Part shown: piece after piece, positions 32,039 through 34,479 of the stretch
How positions within the stretch are numbered: position 1 is the first letter of the stretch
How the letters are laid out: each line of letters begins with the position of its first letter
Assembly: GCA_902792005.1 (NCBI GenBank)
Contig: CADAXW010000011.1
Span: 1 to 34,479 of the forward strand
DNA: 34,479 nucleotides
Source: an uncultured Lachnospiraceae bacterium
Lineage (GTDB): Bacteria > Bacillota > Clostridia > Lachnospirales > Lachnospiraceae
Direction: 5' to 3'
Translations under genes and position numbers: made by a program
The notes under the pieces: model-generated
Told to the model about the DNA's origin: nothing
What the model saw: only the letters and a program-made list of their open reading frames with translations
The model's database searches: none

Positions 32039-34234
32039 ATGAGGATGATACAGAAATACAAAAAAGGACGTACATGCATCGCGGCGCTGCTTCTGGCCGG
32101 GATCATGGCTTTTTCCACTGCGTGCGGAAGCAGTGAAGGGACAACCTCGTCTGAAGGAGGAGCTCAGTCTTCCCAGCTGGATCCGGATGCTGTGGAGGAA
32201 GCGAAGCTTCTGCTCTTCAAGGAGGAGCACAGCATCGGTGATGATGCGATCACAGGAAAGGGCTTTGTGAATACATTTCTTTCGGAGAATCTGCCTTCGG
32301 ATATTGTGAAGGATCAGGAGGCGGCCTACAATGTGCTCATGAGTGTGATGAACCAGCTGGGCGGTGATGAAGATATCATCCTTCAGTTGGATTCTGTCCG
32401 TCCGACGGAGACCGGGGTTACCTATTATGTGTTTAATCAGTTTATCTCAGATGTGCGTGTATATGGTGCGGCGGTAAAGCTGATCGTGGACAAGGACGGA
32501 AAGGTGATCGGGATATCCAGTACCATCGTCCCGGGGCTTGAGGATAAGAGTAAAGATAAGAATGCCATCAGTGGGGAAGATGCCGTAAAGATCGTGGAAG
32601 AGCAGTATGCCAAACAGAATCTTACGGTGTATAAGGAGGCAACAGAGCTCACCCTCCTTCCCGAGGATCAGGGATCCTCGATCTACTACTATGCCTGGGT
32701 TGTTTATACCAGTGCGGTTTCGAATCTGTACGATACAATGTACACGGCGCATTATATCTCTCTTTCCGGTAATTACATCAACAACACAGCGGCTAAAACA
32801 CTGGGAAGCGAAGAGGCTCGTGCAGGTGCGAAACCTACCTTTGATTTTGAGAAGGGAACCATGAATGAGATCTATGTCAAGGTGAAGCACTCCGACGGAA
32901 AAGAAGAGGAGATCAAGATTCCTGTGATCGTTCAGGAGGATGGGACAACCTGTCTTGCGGATCCGAAAAGAAAGATCGTCTGCTCGGATTACGCAACATT
33001 TGTCAATACCGAGGAGGTGCAGGTGGTAACCCAGGGAGCGAATGGCTTCGATAATCTGGATCTTCTGGATTATAGCAATATGATCCGGATCTATGATTAT
33101 TTCGATGAAGTAGGCTGGACAGGCGCCGACGGAGAAGAGACGCCCATCGCTGTGCTGGTGAACGCGGTGGATGCGAACGGTGCTCCTGTAAACAATGCTT
33201 ACTATATGGGTAAATACTATGGTTATCAGTGCTTCGCGTTTGACGGAGCAACACCATACGGTGACTGCGTGGATGTTATGGGACACGAATATACCCACTG
33301 TGTGACCGAACAGCTGATGACGATGAATCTGTATGAAAATGAAGCAGGAGCGATCAATGAAGCGCTGAGCGATATCATCGGAAATCTTGTGGAAATGGGT
33401 CTGGAAGAACCAAAGGACGGTTATTGGCTCATGGGCGAAAATGTGGGGACTCCGCTTCGGAATATGGCTGATCCGAATCAGATTTCACAACCCGCCTATA
33501 TCGGTGACCGATACTATGTACCTCAGGTAAATGTAGTGTCAGATTCTAATGACCGCGGTGGTGTACATATCAATTCCTCACTGCTGAATCTGATCTCCTA
33601 CAAGCTCGACCAGGCGGGAATGCCGGTGGAGGATCAGGTATACTTCTGGTTAAATGTGGCGCTCACCATAACCCCGAGAACGGATTATCCGGAAATGGCG
33701 AAGATCCTTCCCTGGTGTCTTAAGCAGACAGGATATGAGAAGTATCTGGATGCGTTGAACAAGGCCATCGAGGAAACGGGAATTGCCAGTCATGATATCC
33801 CGGATGCCATACCGGAAGGCTGTGCAAGAGCCAGCCTGGATATGGACTTCAGAGACTACGATGAAAACTACGATATCGTTGCCACATTTATCCCGAAAGG
33901 TGCGAAGGTTGACGAAAGAGGAGGCGCTGTTACAGGCTTTGTGGGACAGGTGGACACCTGGCCGTCCTCGAAAGATGGGAAGATATCCCTGGCTCTTCCG
34001 GCGGACAGTTACTGTATCGTAATATCCTTCACGCCTCGAAAGAATGATCCAAGTCTTTCCGATGTGCTGCTGGTATATTCGGATGAAGGCTGGGAAAAGA
34101 AGGAGAAGATGGAGTTCTTTCTCGCAATGAAAAATGATCCGGATTCACTTGCGAAGAATTTCCAGAACTATGAGGCAGGGAAGAATGTGGAGATCAGCAC
34201 AGCCGGGTTGAAGGAGCTGATTGAAGAGAAGTAG
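32039..34234 (+). CDS. M4 (thermolysin-like) metallopeptidase, probable lipoprotein
   Basis: A 731-residue exported protease. The N-terminus is a signal peptide with a lipoprotein-like Cys (MAFSTACGSS, Cys about 29), followed by a Ser/Glu-rich linker, an FTP/PepSY-type propeptide region (about 50-270) and the peptidase domain. The zinc site is intact: HEYTH at 416-420, third ligand Glu441 in GAINEALSD, and the catalytic His510 in RGGVHINSS. The C-terminal part (about 600-731) is an added domain with no family I recognise. It acts outside the cell on proteins or peptides. AAAGGAGAGG precedes the start; followed by a strong hairpin. Confidence 0.93.
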   Translation: MRMIQKYKKGRTCIAALLLAGIMAFSTACGSSEGTTSSEGGAQSSQLDPDAVEEAKLLLFKEEHSIGDDAITGKGFVNTFLSENLPSDIVKDQEAAYNVLMSVMNQLGGDEDIILQLDSVRPTETGVTYYVFNQFISDVRVYGAAVKLIVDKDGKVIGISSTIVPGLEDKSKDKNAISGEDAVKIVEEQYAKQNLTVYKEATELTLLPEDQGSSIYYYAWVVYTSAVSNLYDTMYTAHYISLSGNYINNTAAKTLGSEEARAGAKPTFDFEKGTMNEIYVKVKHSDGKEEEIKIPVIVQEDGTTCLADPKRKIVCSDYATFVNTEEVQVVTQGANGFDNLDLLDYSNMIRIYDYFDEVGWTGADGEETPIAVLVNAVDANGAPVNNAYYMGKYYGYQCFAFDGATPYGDCVDVMGHEYTHCVTEQLMTMNLYENEAGAINEALSDIIGNLVEMGLEEPKDGYWLMGENVGTPLRNMADPNQISQPAYIGDRYYVPQVNVVSDSNDRGGVHINSSLLNLISYKLDQAGMPVEDQVYFWLNVALTITPRTDYPEMAKILPWCLKQTGYEKYLDALNKAIEETGIASHDIPDAIPEGCARASLDMDFRDYDENYDIVATFIPKGAKVDERGGAVTGFVGQVDTWPSSKDGKISLALPADSYCIVISFTPRKNDPSLSDVLLVYSDEGWEKKEKMEFFLAMKNDPDSLAKNFQNYEAGKNVEISTAGLKELIEEK

Positions 34235-34248
34235 ACAGGTGCTAATCG

Positions 34249-34276
34249 AAATGGCGGGGGAGATTCCCCGCCATTT
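34249..34276 (+). terminator. Strong GC hairpin after the M4 peptidase gene
   Basis: AAATGGCGGGG (34249-34259) pairs perfectly with CCCCGCCATTT (34266-34276), an 11-bp stem with a 6-base loop. Only three Ts, themselves part of the stem, end it, so its T tract is weak, but the leading A run makes it look like a bidirectional terminator. Confidence 0.75.
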
Positions 34277-34296
34277 GTCACTAGTGACTTAAGTCA
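34277..34296 (+). promoter_or_regulatory. Two overlapping perfect palindromes
   Basis: GTCACTAGTGAC (34277-34288) and TGACTTAAGTCA (34285-34296) share four bases, giving two 12-bp perfect palindromes in 20 bases, between the hairpin and the start of the last gene. A candidate operator; the regulator is unknown. Confidence 0.5.
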
Positions 34297-34390
34297 TATC
34301 GTTTTTCGTTACTTATTGCACTGTGAATGGATCCGAACATGTATTATAGTGTAAGTGGTTGAAAAACAAGGAAAATCTCAGGATTCAGAA

Positions 34391-34405
34391 TGTACCAATG
34401 TTACA
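34391..34405 (+). promoter_or_regulatory. Imperfect palindrome TGTA-N7-TACA before the last gene
   Basis: TGTACCAATGTTACA has matching TGTA/TACA and CA/TG arms with one mismatched pair, and lies just before the ribosome binding site of the last gene. It could be a repressor site. Confidence 0.35.
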
Positions 34406-34418
34406 TAGGAGGCGGATT

Positions 34419-34479
34419 ATGAACAGAAAAATAGGCATGGCGGGATCTCTGATAAATGCATTAACAGTATTTCTGTTTG
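34419..34479 (+). CDS. N-terminus of an unknown protein (runs off the window)
   Basis: ATG at 34419, with TAGGAGGCGG 4-5 bases upstream, opens a frame to the end of the window. Only 20 residues are visible (MNRKIGMAGSLINALTVFLF), a short basic start then a hydrophobic stretch that suits a first membrane helix. The family cannot be identified. Confidence 0.65.
   Translation, partial: MNRKIGMAGSLINALTVFLF

Overview
The window looks like a chromosomal segment of a low-to-mid GC Gram-positive anaerobe of class Clostridia, most likely Lachnospiraceae. Evidence for this (inference from gene content, no search run): a single-chain pyruvate:ferredoxin oxidoreductase, the carboxyspermidine route to spermidine, secreted proteins with 20-residue glucan/choline-type cell-wall-binding repeats, an LRR + EF-hand-like + SLH-like surface protein, strong AGGAGG-type ribosome binding sites, and no outer-membrane genes. 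Most promoters I can see are extended -10 boxes (TGnTATAAT) with a poor -35. No rRNA, tRNA, CRISPR, transposase or phage gene was found. No stretch longer than about 300 bases lacks a gene.

Layout. (1) 1-1780, minus strand: a tight operon of a small CxxC protein, sfsA, an unknown glycine-rich protein and the start of a glycerate kinase. (2) 1915-3508: a regulatory operon of two unknown proteins and a receiver/winged-helix regulator whose receiver has lost its phospho-acceptor Asp. (3) 3540-9835: a translationally coupled redox operon (ATGA overlaps) of a polyferredoxin built from two tandem RnfB-like units, PFOR (nifJ) and a GltD/NfnB-like flavoprotein, closed by a terminator. (4) 9837-11440: an ABC-F ATPase. 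(5) 11478-20644: a 13-bp tandem repeat and promoter, then a polyamine operon (basic amino acid decarboxylase, SpeE-like aminopropyltransferase, carboxyspermidine dehydrogenase and decarboxylase, agmatine deiminase, N-carbamoylputrescine amidase), with a large surface LRR protein only 21 bp downstream. Read together the genes give arginine -> agmatine -> N-carbamoylputrescine -> putrescine -> carboxyspermidine -> spermidine. (6) 20774-25404: a UBA-like/one-TM protein, an MFS exporter, a GNAT acetyltransferase and a secreted S8 protease-NlpC/P60-cell-wall-binding fusion.

(7) 25430-31052: an envelope glycolipid cluster of a stand-alone PlsC-type acyltransferase, a GT8 glycosyltransferase, a GT8-acyltransferase fusion and an OpgB/LtaS-like phosphoglycerol transferase, preceded by TTAACA direct repeats resembling Pho boxes. 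This is the best candidate in the window for an undescribed pathway; the tandem-RnfB/PFOR/GltD operon is the second. (8) 31092-34479: a VanX-type D,D-dipeptidase on the minus strand, a 24-codon leader ORF, an M4 metallopeptidase lipoprotein with a strong hairpin after it, nested palindromes, and the start of an unknown gene running off the window.
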